Shown here piece by piece: positions 25,998 to 34,918 of a stretch of 64,000 bases of DNA. Location: NCBI GenBank assembly GCA_045545095.1, contig JAZQAG010000031.1, positions 1-64,000 on the forward strand, given 5' to 3'. The position numbers and the translations under genes were made by a program. The notes under the pieces are model-generated. The model had not been told where the DNA came from and made no database searches. It saw nothing but the letters and a program-made list of their open reading frames with translations. The stretch is from Phocaeicola_A sp045545095. Lineage in GTDB: Bacteria; Bacteroidota; Bacteroidia; Bacteroidales; Bacteroidaceae. Numbering within the stretch: position 1 is the stretch's first letter; every line of letters begins with the position of its first letter.

Positions 25998-28685
25998 TCA
26001 GGATTCTCCCTTCGCTTTCTCTATGAGGGCATCACCTTTCTTCTCGGCTTCTTTGATGAGTTTGTCCCCTTGCTTTTTGGCTTCGTTGACTAATACCTCA
26101 CCAGCCTTTTCGGCTGCCAATTTCTTTAATACATTGCTGCCTGCCTTTTCTACTAAAGCTGCTTTCTGTTTCTCTGCTTCGGCTACGGCCTTTTCGGCTG
26201 CTTGCTTGGCTGTATTTACTAAAGCCTCTTTCTGCTTCTCAGCATCACTCAGGTCTATGCCCAATTTTTCACCCACAGCATTCAAAGCCTTGTTTGTGGC
26301 AGCGCTGGCTGCTTGTTTGGCCATACTCTTGGTATCTACAGAGACCTTGGGGGAAGTGAAGGATCCACCTATCTTCAAGTCAAGAGTGGTGAGGGCTGCC
26401 AATGAGCCGGCAGATTCTGGAAGCTTGAGTTTTCCTGTATAGTCAATGCTTTGGTCCAATCCGGTGCTTCCGCTCAGGTTCAGGTTCATATTGCCAACCT
26501 TGATGTCAAAAGGTTTAGTGATTAAGCGTCCTTCGTGGATGGTGAAGGTTATGTTCATATCTTTGACACTCAAGTTCTTCAAACCTGAATATTTGGTGGC
26601 TTCAGCAATCTTGTCCAAAATGGCCACTCCCGAAAGGTTCAGATCTTTGGTATTCAAACTTCCACTTCCTTCCAATGTTTGCATTACGGGAGACATGACA
26701 CTGTCAAGACGGGTGTCTATATTCATTTTGCCAGAGAAGGTTCCGTTCAGATTCTCGAAGATGGGTGCCATCTTTTGTATCATATCCAGTTCTTTGAATG
26801 TCTGTGAGAAAGAGAGTTCATTCATGGCAAATGAGGCATTCAAGGCCGGATTGCTCTCGCTTTGTGCTGTGGAGTAGGCCCCGTTCATCACTACGGCTCC
26901 TCCCAAGGTGTTCATGGAGAGGTTCTTCATATCCACAGTGCCGTCCTTTACCAATAATTTGCCTTCCAGATTGTTGATGGCAATCTTGTCAAAGAGGATT
27001 TCATTCATGTTGACATTCATGTTGAAGTCGATGTTGCGGGGAACCACCAGAACACCTGTAGCTTCAGTAGCTGTTGTGGTAGTATCGGCCACCGCAGCGA
27101 TGACAGTATCGCCCTCTGCCGTCATGAAATCGTTCAGATTGAAGTGGTTGCTACGCACATTCAGTTGTCCTTTCAGGGTCTTTCCTTTCAGAGCAAATGC
27201 CATATAGTTTTCAAAGCGGCAATCGGCGGTGATATCGTTGTTGCCTATGTTGACGGTCGTCTCGCTCAAGTTCAGGTATTGGGGCGTGAAAGTGAAGGTT
27301 GATTTCTGGATGGCTACATCGGGCATATCCTTCATCTTCAGCAGCATTTCACGCAGGCCGATGTTCCCATTCGCATTGAACTTGTCGTACATCTCCTTAT
27401 CTATATAGGAGAGTCTGCCGTCCAGACTCATGTTGGCCGTTACGATACCGTTCAGGCTCATATCCTCTAATGGATATACATTTTTGATTTGTCCAAGATT
27501 GAGGGTTCCGTTGGCCGAAAGGGCAAAGTCCGGATCGCTGATAGGAGTCTTCACCTTAGCGGTCATGGCAAATGGGGCATTCATCATGTTGAATGAGAAC
27601 TGGCTGACGTTAACTTCCGTCATGTCCATAGAACCGCCAGGGTTGTTCACCATAGCATTTACCTGTATATTGTCCACTCCTGCGGGTAAGGCCGGGTATC
27701 TGAATTGGCCATCCTTCACTTGCAATTTTGCTTCAAATTGTGGCAAGATGCTGTCGCCTACCAGTTCACCTTTGGCAAATGCGCTGAGACTTACATTTCC
27801 TTCAGCTTTCAGGTCGGCAAAATCCTTGGCATAGATAGCAGGAATAAGCGAAAGAATCTCTTTGAAATTGACATCGGCAGTATTCAATGTCAAGTCCATG
27901 CTCATTGGCGCTTCGGTGGGCATATTGACCCAACCGTCGATAGTTGCCCGGATGGCATTCAGGGCCAGAGTGTTTTCCTTTAATGTGTAACGGCCGTTCT
28001 TCAAGTCGGCTTCGATATCGAGGCCTGTTTCGATGCGTACTTGACTCAGGAATGGGATATTCCCCATTTTGAAGGTCAGTGCACGGATTACAGCTTCGAG
28101 ATTCAATGTGGTGTTGTCGGTAGCCATATCACCGGAGCAAGTGGCATCCAATCCTGCTATACTGGCATACATGCCGGCTTGACGGTCATCATAGATGATG
28201 TTAAGATTTTCCAGTGTCAACTCCTTCAGCTGGATGCGAAATGCGGACTCTGTTGTGGTGGTGTCTTCCTCTGTCACGGTGGTACTATCGGTTTTCATGA
28301 CATCCCAATTGGGTCGTCCGTCTTCCAGTACAATGGCTTTTAGTCGTGTGTCAGCCACCAGCACCTTAGATATATCAAATCCTGAGTCTCCGAACAGGGA
28401 CATCAGATTTACAGCCACTTGCAGGTCGCCGGCTTCTACAAGGGTGTCATTTTCAAACTCGTTTATTCCCTTCAGCCAAAAGCCTTCCAAGCCGACAGAT
28501 GCTTGTGGAAATTCTCGGAGCAGACTGATGTCCAAGTCTTCGAAGCCGAATTCAGCATTCAGCATCTTGTTTCCCTCTGCGATGACGATCTCTTTGATCT
28601 TTCCCTTGAATGCCAAAGGAAGGATAGCCATCAGTGCCAGTAAACATACCAGCACAATTCCTGTAATTTTTGCGAATTTCTTCAT
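25998..28685 (-). CDS. AsmA-like envelope protein
   Basis: 895 residues. One N-terminal transmembrane helix (about 5-24), then a long beta-rich body with AsmA features: EFGFEDLDISLLREFPQASV near the N-terminus and TKPFDIKVGNMNLNLSGSTG in the AsmA C-terminal region. AsmA-type proteins are thought to move phospholipid between membranes. The last ~110 residues are Ala/Lys/Glu-rich helical repeats (EAEKQKAALVEKA, EAKKQGDKLIKEAEKKGDA) that look like an amphipathic coiled coil, unusual for the family. It sits 24 bases downstream of the PIF1-like gene. Confidence 0.85.
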   Translation of the reverse strand: MKKFAKITGIVLVCLLALMAILPLAFKGKIKEIVIAEGNKMLNAEFGFEDLDISLLREFPQASVGLEGFWLKGINEFENDTLVEAGDLQVAVNLMSLFGDSGFDISKVLVADTRLKAIVLEDGRPNWDVMKTDSTTVTEEDTTTTESAFRIQLKELTLENLNIIYDDRQAGMYASIAGLDATCSGDMATDNTTLNLEAVIRALTFKMGNIPFLSQVRIETGLDIEADLKNGRYTLKENTLALNAIRATIDGWVNMPTEAPMSMDLTLNTADVNFKEILSLIPAIYAKDFADLKAEGNVSLSAFAKGELVGDSILPQFEAKLQVKDGQFRYPALPAGVDNIQVNAMVNNPGGSMDMTEVNVSQFSFNMMNAPFAMTAKVKTPISDPDFALSANGTLNLGQIKNVYPLEDMSLNGIVTANMSLDGRLSYIDKEMYDKFNANGNIGLREMLLKMKDMPDVAIQKSTFTFTPQYLNLSETTVNIGNNDITADCRFENYMAFALKGKTLKGQLNVRSNHFNLNDFMTAEGDTVIAAVADTTTTATEATGVLVVPRNIDFNMNVNMNEILFDKIAINNLEGKLLVKDGTVDMKNLSMNTLGGAVVMNGAYSTAQSESNPALNASFAMNELSFSQTFKELDMIQKMAPIFENLNGTFSGKMNIDTRLDSVMSPVMQTLEGSGSLNTKDLNLSGVAILDKIAEATKYSGLKNLSVKDMNITFTIHEGRLITKPFDIKVGNMNLNLSGSTGLDQSIDYTGKLKLPESAGSLAALTTLDLKIGGSFTSPKVSVDTKSMAKQAASAATNKALNAVGEKLGIDLSDAEKQKEALVNTAKQAAEKAVAEAEKQKAALVEKAGSNVLKKLAAEKAGEVLVNEAKKQGDKLIKEAEKKGDALIEKAKGES

Positions 28686-28709
28686 GTGTCAGTTTTTTAT
28701 GTATTATGT

Positions 28710-30725
28710 TTATGAGTTGTCTCTTCTTCTTTTCTGCTCGCGCAATTGTTCCGCAATTTCCCATTGGATGGCAGCTTCCTCTTCTTTGCCTATGGCATGG
28801 AGAGTGTCACCGAACAGGTGGTGTGCCTTAGGGTGCTCAGGCTTCAGGGAAGTGGCTTTGTCAAAATCGGCCAATGCTTCTGAAGTATGTTTGAGAGCCA
28901 GATGTGCCTTGCCCCGGTTATATACAGCTTTGAAAAGGAGCGGACTGAGCCGTACGGCCTCATTCAGTGCTTCCAAAGCTTCCAGATCTCTACCCTCTCC
29001 CAATAGTGTAACTCCTTTGCGTACCAAGACTTCAGTATGCTTGGGATATAGACGCAAAGCTTTCTCGTAGTTGGCTAAAGCGGCCTGATTATCATGTGCC
29101 TGAGTGATACATTCGTTCCCTAATCTTAAGTATTCATCAGCATACACTTTCAAGCTTTCCGTCAAACAGTACAGTTCCTCTTTCAAGGCTTTATTCTCTT
29201 CTTTTAGAGTATTGATAATTCCTAATTTGCGGCGTATCAGTCGGCGTATGTTAGGCTTTTCAATGTCGTATCTGGAGTGGATGGCCTTGAAGAAATCATC
29301 CAGAAACTCACCAAATTCTCCTTTGTTGAAATGTTCAATGGCCGAAATGTATTGCACATCGGCTTGAGCCAACCGGAGGGCACGGTCGATGGATTGCCGG
29401 TTATTGAAGCTGGTGGCAAACTGAACGATTTCCGGGCGTACAAAAATATCGGCACGAGTAATTTCCCGTTTCAGATAGATGCCATTCAGTGAAGTGCATC
29501 GGCTCAGGGCCACATAGGTCTGTCCTCCGGCGAATACACCGCCTGTAAAATCTATGATGGCATTGTTGAATGTCAGTCCCTGACTTTTGTGTACAGTAAT
29601 GGCCCATGCCAATCGGAGAGGGAACTGGATGAAACTGCCTAACACCTCTTCTTCTATTTTCTTCTCTTCTTCGTTGTAGTGATAGCGAATATTGTTCCAT
29701 TGGGCTGGTTCCACATCGTATTCATGCCCGTCTTCTGTGACGATGAATACGTGCTCTGCGTTAAGGTCTATTCCTGATACGGTACCCAATGTCCCGTTTA
29801 CCCATCGTTTTTCCATATCATTTTTCACGAAGATAACTTGGGCACCGGGCTTCAACTCCAATGTCATGGATGTGGGCAAACTGCTTTCTGGGAATTCTCC
29901 CCGTATCTCGCCTTCCAACCGGATGGGGTCACCCGGCAATTGGGCCAATCGCTGTTCATTGATATAATCCACATTGTCCCGCCGGGTAGCCAGAGTGATA
30001 AAGAGACCTTCCGTACTTCTGGCCTCTACCCCTACGCGTGTATTCAGCAATTGGAGGTCTGTCGCTCCGGCCTTATTGGTTCGGATGTGGTCCAATACAC
30101 TGATGAATCCCTTATCGCTTTGCCTATATACTTTGCGCAATTCTATAGAGACCAATTCCATTTGTTGGAATACTTGTGCCGAGAAAAAGTATGGATTGGG
30201 ATAGAAACGGTTCAGAATTTCTCGTTCATCGCTCTTTACCACAGGCTCCAACTGGTAAGCATCACCTACCAATAATATCTGTTTCCCGCCGAATGGCTCG
30301 CGCAGATTACGGGAATATATACGTAGCACTTTGTCGATAAAGTCGATAATGTCTGCCCGCACCATCGAAATCTCATCAATGATGATAAGCTCAATCTGTT
30401 GCAATAATTTGCAGTGGGAACTCGTATAGCGCAATGTGTCCCGAATGCGTTTGGGGGAATATTGCGGGTCGTCAGGTAATAACGGATGAAAAGGCAAACG
30501 GAAAAAACTGTGCAATGTACTTCCTCCCGCATTGATAGCAGCAATGCCTGTCGGGGCCAGTACTACATATTTCTTTTTTGTCTGGCTGCACACATAGCGT
30601 AAGAATGTGGATTTACCCGTCCCCGCTTTTCCCGTAAGAAAAACAGACTGACGGGTATATTGAATCAGTTTCAGGGCATCCTGAAACTCCGCATTGTCTA
30701 AGTCTATGGTGGTTGCTCCTTTCAT
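28710..30725 (-). CDS. PIF1-like ATPase/helicase with C-terminal TPRs
   Basis: 671 residues. Walker A GKAGTGKST at 32-40, Walker B IIIDEISM near 117, and later helicase motifs including LRLAWAITVHKSQGLTF and GQTYVALSRCTS place it in the SF1B PIF1/RecD group. After about residue 440 a helical region leads to roughly three tetratricopeptide repeats (about 545-660) ending in a basic, Gln/Arg-rich tail. The helicase presumably acts on DNA; the TPRs imply a protein partner. A -7-like TATCTTTG is on the minus strand at 30752-30745. Confidence 0.85.
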   Translation of the reverse strand: MKGATTIDLDNAEFQDALKLIQYTRQSVFLTGKAGTGKSTFLRYVCSQTKKKYVVLAPTGIAAINAGGSTLHSFFRLPFHPLLPDDPQYSPKRIRDTLRYTSSHCKLLQQIELIIIDEISMVRADIIDFIDKVLRIYSRNLREPFGGKQILLVGDAYQLEPVVKSDEREILNRFYPNPYFFSAQVFQQMELVSIELRKVYRQSDKGFISVLDHIRTNKAGATDLQLLNTRVGVEARSTEGLFITLATRRDNVDYINEQRLAQLPGDPIRLEGEIRGEFPESSLPTSMTLELKPGAQVIFVKNDMEKRWVNGTLGTVSGIDLNAEHVFIVTEDGHEYDVEPAQWNNIRYHYNEEEKKIEEEVLGSFIQFPLRLAWAITVHKSQGLTFNNAIIDFTGGVFAGGQTYVALSRCTSLNGIYLKREITRADIFVRPEIVQFATSFNNRQSIDRALRLAQADVQYISAIEHFNKGEFGEFLDDFFKAIHSRYDIEKPNIRRLIRRKLGIINTLKEENKALKEELYCLTESLKVYADEYLRLGNECITQAHDNQAALANYEKALRLYPKHTEVLVRKGVTLLGEGRDLEALEALNEAVRLSPLLFKAVYNRGKAHLALKHTSEALADFDKATSLKPEHPKAHHLFGDTLHAIGKEEEAAIQWEIAEQLREQKRRRDNS

Positions 30726-30830
30726 CTCTCTCTCGTATAGGTCGCAAAGATAGTTAAAAGGTGGTATATAGCCGTCCCTTTGTACATTTATTTTTCTTAA
30801 AAGTTACGAGACTCTGTGGAAAGGAAAAAA

Positions 30831-30931
30831 TGCGCCTTGCATTTTAAAATGTGCGCCTTGCATTTTTCAAAAAGCAAGGCGCATTTGCACCAACTGCAAG
30901 GCGCATTTCTGAAAAAGCAAGGCGCATTTTT
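30831..30931. repeat. Five-copy GCAAGGCGCA repeat array in both orientations
   Basis: The core GCAAGGCGCA appears five times in 101 bases: as TGCGCCTTGC at 30831-30840 and 30852-30861, and as GCAAGGCGCA at 30874-30883, 30896-30905 and 30917-30926, most with A or T runs between. Forward copies can pair with any reverse copy, giving alternative hairpins. The rest of 30726-31082 shows no gene. A plus-strand frame running through the array is Lys/Ala/Leu repeat and not believable as a protein. Confidence 0.8.
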
Positions 30932-31082
30932 TGCAGACAAGCACGAATTGTGTACTTCCCTGTTTTTAGTTGTCAGTTTGGGGGTACTTCCTGCATTTTG
31001 GTCACAATTGTTTGGCAATTCGTGTGATTCGTACAAAAAAATAACGAGGATGTATCGGTTGATACACCCTCGTTCCTTTGTG

Positions 31083-31156
31083 AGCCTCTTGTCGGATTCG
31101 AACCAACGACCCCGAGATTACAAATCACGTGCTCTGGCCAACTGAGCTAAAGAGGC
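31083..31156 (-). tRNA. tRNA-Thr (anticodon UGU)
   Basis: Cloverleaf on the minus strand: acceptor GCCTCTT pairs with AAGAGGC, D arm GCTC/GAGC, anticodon loop TTTGTAA with anticodon TGT, T arm GTTGG/CCGAC with loop TTCGAAT. One U-U mismatch in the anticodon stem. CCA is not encoded. It begins 4 bases after the SRP RNA stem ends. Confidence 0.93.
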
Positions 31157-31160
31157 GGGT

Positions 31161-31256
31161 GGGTAAGCTGACTATATCGCGTCGCTACGACCTTCTACCT
31201 TTGCTGCGGTCAAGCCCTGGAGGATTCGAAAGGAGCTGACCGTATAGGACTTACCC
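31161..31256 (-). ncRNA. ffs: SRP 4.5S RNA (small bacterial type)
   Basis: A 96-nt rod-like RNA on the minus strand. The ends pair perfectly (GGGTAAG with CTTACCC), then CTATA with TATAG. The centre has CCAGGGC, a short loop, then CGCAGCAAAGG, i.e. the CAGG / AGCA symmetric-loop sequences of SRP domain IV that bind Ffh. A promoter lies about 12 bases upstream. Identity is from this motif and fold, not a covariance search. The tip loop differs from the usual GGAA tetraloop. Confidence 0.72.
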
Positions 31257-31268
31257 GTTTTGCGGCTG

Positions 31269-31300
31269 CAAAGGTACTTCTTTTTGACCATTTGAGCAAG
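31269..31300 (-). promoter_or_regulatory. Stable-RNA promoter for ffs and tRNA-Thr
   Basis: On the minus strand, CTTG (31300-31297), a 20-base spacer, then TACCTTTG (31276-31269) followed by CAGC. The same elements and spacing precede the tRNA-Tyr/Gly pair. The remaining sequence up to 31426 holds nothing I recognise. Confidence 0.6.
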
Positions 31301-31426
31301 AGAATGCGTCACTTTTTTGCATGTTTTTACATTTTTGTACCGTAGGAAGTTCTTATTATTTATGTTTTGTGAAGCAAAAAACATATTATCTTATGTTAAT
31401 TACGCTGTTATTTACATGATTTGTCG

Positions 31427-31434
31427 TATTTTTG
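31427..31434 (+). promoter_or_regulatory. -7 element upstream of the DUF4199 operon
   Basis: TATTTTTG fits TAnnTTTG and lies 26 bases before the DUF4199 start. I find no convincing -33 element at the right distance. Confidence 0.35.
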
Positions 31435-31459
31435 CAAACTGTAGATAGAATCAATCTTT

Positions 31460-32026
31460 ATGGGAAAGAGTACGTTTAGCAATAATGTGTTGAATTGTGC
31501 CATGACTTATGGTACGGCTATGGGTGGGTATTGGATTGCCAAATTCCTGCTTGTACCATTTATTTTTTCAGTTCCCTTGACCTCTTTATTCTTTCTTCTT
31601 CTGACGGTAGCAGTTCCATTCTTGGGATATTATTTTACTCGTCAATACCGTAATCGTTATTGTCCGGAAGGGCGTGTATCCTTTATGCAGGCATGGATTT
31701 TCTGTCTGCTTATGTACATGTTTGCTGCGCTCCTTGTCTCGGTGGCGCATTATATCTTCTTCCGCTATGTGGATAATGGTGCGATGCTGGCTACTTATTC
31801 AGGGATGTTGGAGCAGGTGCAACAGGCCGATCCATCCCTGACAGATTCCATCGGGCAGTATAAGGAGGCGATGGAGATGATGGCATCGCTTACTCCTATC
31901 GAATTGACTGTTCAAATGATTTCGAGCAATATATTTTATGGAATGATATTCTCATTGCCTACGGCTCTCTTTGTCTCTTTGGGACATAAAACAGAGGAGA
32001 AGGAGGACCAATGGGATAAACAATAA
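31460..32026 (+). CDS. DUF4199-family membrane protein
   Basis: 188 residues with four hydrophobic segments (about 15-35, 37-58, 76-99 and 145-165), matching the small DUF4199 inner-membrane family of Bacteroidetes. Function unknown. It is the first gene of a tight run (DUF4199, glycosyltransferase, DUF6452, DUF6048) and ends 9 bases before the glycosyltransferase, so a role with membrane-linked glycan synthesis is possible but only inferred. Confidence 0.75.
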   Translation: MGKSTFSNNVLNCAMTYGTAMGGYWIAKFLLVPFIFSVPLTSLFFLLLTVAVPFLGYYFTRQYRNRYCPEGRVSFMQAWIFCLLMYMFAALLVSVAHYIFFRYVDNGAMLATYSGMLEQVQQADPSLTDSIGQYKEAMEMMASLTPIELTVQMISSNIFYGMIFSLPTALFVSLGHKTEEKEDQWDKQ

Positions 32027-32035
32027 TGTGAAGTA

Positions 32036-33019
32036 ATGGATATGGAAGAGAAAGAGACAAAAGTGGCATTGGATATTTCTGTGGTGGTGCCTTTGTACAA
32101 CGAAGATGAATCACTTCCCGAACTTTATGCCTGGATTGAACGGGTAATGAATGCTCATGGATTCAGCTATGAGGTGATATTTGTGAATGATGGCAGTACA
32201 GACCGTTCGTGGGAGGTGATAGAAGAACTGCAAGAAAAATCACCTAATGTAAGAGGCATAAAGTTCCGCCGTAATTACGGGAAATCCCCAGCATTGTATT
32301 GTGGCTTCGAACGTGCAAAGGGAAAGGTTGTCATTACGATGGATGCCGATTTGCAGGATAGTCCCGATGAAATCCCGGAACTGTACCGTATGATTACGGA
32401 AGAGAAATATGATTTGGTGTCCGGTTGGAAACAAAAGCGCTATGATCCTCTCTCTAAAACCATACCGACGAAATTGTTCAATGCTACGGCGCGTGCAGTC
32501 AGCGGAATTCACAATTTGCATGATTTCAATTGCGGACTCAAGGCATATTGTAGTGATGTGGTAAAGAATATAGAGGTATATGGAGAGATGCACCGCTATA
32601 TCCCTTATTTGGCGAAAGAGGCAGGTTTCAAACGCATAGGTGAGAAGGTCGTACAGCATCAGGCTCGTAAATATGGTACAACGAAGTTTGGTCTCGAGCG
32701 TTTTGTCAATGGATACCTGGACTTGCTTTCTCTCTGGTTCCTTTCCAAGTTCGGAGTGAAGCCCATGCATATATTCGGCCTTTTGGGTACGCTGATGTTC
32801 GTGTTGGGATTTGTGTCTGTCTGCGTTGTGGGAGTGAATAAATTGTACGCACTCTCGATGGATATTCCGGCCAGATTGGTGACAGATTCTCCCTATTTCT
32901 ACTTGGCTTTGACGGCGATGATATTGGGAACCCAACTATTCCTTACGGGATTTGTCGCTGAACTGGTAAGCCGTAATTCTCCTGAACGTAATAAATATCA
33001 GATTGAAAAAGAGATATGA
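32036..33019 (+). CDS. GT2 glycosyltransferase, DPM1/ArnC-like, with two TM helices
   Basis: 327 residues. The GT-A domain (about 12-245) has VVPLYNEDESL, FVNDGSTD, the metal-binding DAD at 103-105 and DFNCGLKAY. Two transmembrane helices follow (about 245-268 and 287-308). This layout is that of enzymes that move a sugar from a nucleotide donor to polyprenyl phosphate on the inner face of the membrane. Donor sugar not readable. It overlaps the next gene by 4 bases. Confidence 0.88.
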   Translation: MDMEEKETKVALDISVVVPLYNEDESLPELYAWIERVMNAHGFSYEVIFVNDGSTDRSWEVIEELQEKSPNVRGIKFRRNYGKSPALYCGFERAKGKVVITMDADLQDSPDEIPELYRMITEEKYDLVSGWKQKRYDPLSKTIPTKLFNATARAVSGIHNLHDFNCGLKAYCSDVVKNIEVYGEMHRYIPYLAKEAGFKRIGEKVVQHQARKYGTTKFGLERFVNGYLDLLSLWFLSKFGVKPMHIFGLLGTLMFVLGFVSVCVVGVNKLYALSMDIPARLVTDSPYFYLALTAMILGTQLFLTGFVAELVSRNSPERNKYQIEKEI

Positions 33020-33603
33020 GAAGGCTCCTTCCTCTGATTGTTGTAGCAGGTTGGCTGGCCATGTGGACAGTAAGCTGTGAGAGCAGTGATTGCATGCTCT
33101 CCAGTGAGTCGTATTGTAGTATGACCTTTGTTGATGGCGAAGATAAAGGCGTAAAACTGTCCGATACACTGACGGTTACTACAAATATGGCCGGTTATGA
33201 TACGCTCTTTGTCTATCGCTCTGATACCGATATGGTGGTCTCTGATAAGCCTGTTGATTCCCTGCTGGCGAAGGACTATATATTGACAGTAGAGACAATT
33301 CGCAAACAGGGAGTACTGATTAATCAGAAATATGGGGCAGAGGGAATGCAGTTGCCTTTGGCCTATTTGGTAGAGGCTGATACGTTTTATCTGCATTACG
33401 GCTCGGTATTGGTGGATACTTTGTGGGTAAAGCATCAGAACCTTCCTTTCTTCTCGTCCATGGAGTGTGGTACGGTGATGCACTATAAATTATTAAATGT
33501 CTCTTCTACTCATCATTTGATAGATTCTGTACGGATAGTTTCCGCAGATGTGACAAATACCCTTCGTGAGAATGTTAAGATATATTATACTGTTAGCAAT
33601 TAG
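33016..33603 (+). CDS. DUF6452-like lipoprotein
   Basis: 195 residues. Signal ending in a lipobox-like TVSC, then a beta-rich body with the segment ECGTVMHYKLLNVSSTHHLIDS and ENVKIYY near the C-terminus that I associate with DUF6452. Function unknown. Its start overlaps the glycosyltransferase stop (ATGA type), and its end overlaps the next gene by 32 bases, so translation of the four-gene run is coupled. Confidence 0.7.
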   Translation: MRRLLPLIVVAGWLAMWTVSCESSDCMLSSESYCSMTFVDGEDKGVKLSDTLTVTTNMAGYDTLFVYRSDTDMVVSDKPVDSLLAKDYILTVETIRKQGVLINQKYGAEGMQLPLAYLVEADTFYLHYGSVLVDTLWVKHQNLPFFSSMECGTVMHYKLLNVSSTHHLIDSVRIVSADVTNTLRENVKIYYTVSN

Positions 33604-34294
33604 TATGTTGCTGTCGATAGGTTCACTGATGGCTCAACAACCTAAGAAGCAAGAGCGTGGAGTGGAACCTAAGAGAAGCCGGATAGTAGAGTGGCTTGAC
33701 TTGACAGATACGATTCCTGTATTCCAGGGCATGAATGTCATGGTTGACTTGGTTGGCCCTGGCGGGTATGTCCTGGGTAGCGATTTCTTTGCTGCTGAAG
33801 CTGCTTTGGAGGTCAATCTGTTGAATCGTTTCTTCCCTGTTCTCGAGGTAGGATATGGACGTACTGATGCCATCAATGAAGATACCGAGTTGCATTATAA
33901 GACTGCAGCTCCCTATTTCCGCTTAGGTCTCAATTATAATGTCCAGTACAAAAAGAAACTGCCAGGATATATCTATGCTGGTGCCCGTATCGCTTATAGT
34001 ACATTCAAGTATGACATAGATGGACCGCCGATGACAGATCCGGTATGGGGTGGGGAACTTCCTTTTCATATAGCCGGAGTCAAGGGGGATGCTCTTTGGG
34101 CGGAATTGTTGGTAGGAGTACGTGCACAGATTTACAAGAACCTGCATATGGGCTGGAGTTTCAGGTATAAAGTGAATCTTCGGGTAAAAGACGGTGCTAA
34201 TTCTGAACCATGGTACATTCCTGGATATGGAGCGAATAGCAGTACGAAATTTGGGGCGACCTATGATATCGTGTACTGTATTCCGTGGAAATAA
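33572..34294 (+). CDS. DUF6048-like outer-membrane barrel protein
   Basis: About 240 residues. I take the ATG at 33572; a GTG lies two codons earlier. Signal peptide MLRYIILLAISMLLSIGSLM-A, then amphipathic strands (LEVGYGRTD, YFRLGLNYNVQYKK, YAGARIAYSTFKYD, LHMGWSFRYKVNLRV) typical of a small outer-membrane barrel, ending in an aromatic-rich strand. Matches what I know as DUF6048. Its overlap with the DUF6452 gene suggests the lipoprotein and barrel act together. Confidence 0.72.
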   Translation: MLRYIILLAISMLLSIGSLMAQQPKKQERGVEPKRSRIVEWLDLTDTIPVFQGMNVMVDLVGPGGYVLGSDFFAAEAALEVNLLNRFFPVLEVGYGRTDAINEDTELHYKTAAPYFRLGLNYNVQYKKKLPGYIYAGARIAYSTFKYDIDGPPMTDPVWGGELPFHIAGVKGDALWAELLVGVRAQIYKNLHMGWSFRYKVNLRVKDGANSEPWYIPGYGANSSTKFGATYDIVYCIPWK

Positions 34295-34330
34295 GAATAG
34301 AGGATAGGAAGTTGGATTACATCAGATATA

Positions 34331-34900
34331 ATGTCTTCATTTGAGATTTGGCTATTGGCCGTAGGACTTGCGATGGACTGTTTCACTGTTTCGGTAGCAA
34401 GTGGTATTATCCAGCGCTGTTGGCGTGGTGGTACGGCCGCTTCGTTGTCTGTAGCTTTTGGAGTATTTCAGGGTGGAATGACACTGATTGGATGGGTGGG
34501 GACCCGTTATCTGCATGGAATGATAGAGTCGGTAGATCATTGGATTGCATTTGGATTGTTGGCTTTTCTGGGCAGTCGTATGATTTATGAAGGACTGCAG
34601 TCTGATGAAAAAAGTCACCATTTCAATCCGGCAGACCCGAAAGTGGTGCTGACCTTGGCTGTAGCAACGAGTATAGATGCTTTGGCTGTTGGCATATCTT
34701 TTGCATGTTTGGGAATGCATAGTCGTGATATGGTTAGTCCGGTTTTGATCATTGCCCTTGTTTCGACACTCTTTTCTTTAGTGGGATATACTTTGGGGAT
34801 AGCATGTGGACGGCGCATTCATCTGCCTGTAGAACCTGTCGGGGGATTGATTTTGATAGCGATTGGTTGTCGTATCTTGTATGAGCATCTGGCTATATAA
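34331..34900 (+). CDS. mntP: Manganese efflux pump MntP
   Basis: 189 residues, six hydrophobic helices in two inverted halves, each with the Asp-containing motif (MDCFTVSVASG and SIDALAVGISF). MntP exports Mn2+ and protects from manganese excess. The 36-base gap upstream is too short for the yybP-ykoY riboswitch found before mntP in other bacteria, so it is probably read with the preceding genes. Confidence 0.9.
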   Translation: MSSFEIWLLAVGLAMDCFTVSVASGIIQRCWRGGTAASLSVAFGVFQGGMTLIGWVGTRYLHGMIESVDHWIAFGLLAFLGSRMIYEGLQSDEKSHHFNPADPKVVLTLAVATSIDALAVGISFACLGMHSRDMVSPVLIIALVSTLFSLVGYTLGIACGRRIHLPVEPVGGLILIAIGCRILYEHLAI

Positions 34901-34918
34901 TATAATAAGGTATAATTT

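Noticed and set aside
30831..30931. Possible CRISPR array
   Set aside because: Copies are 10 bases, in both orientations and with short irregular spacing; no cas genes are nearby.
30816..31145. Plus-strand open frame through the GCAAGGCGCA array
   Set aside because: The protein is a translated repeat and then runs through the antisense of tRNA-Thr.
34295..34330. Manganese riboswitch before mntP
   Set aside because: The gap is only 36 bases, too short for a yybP-ykoY element.
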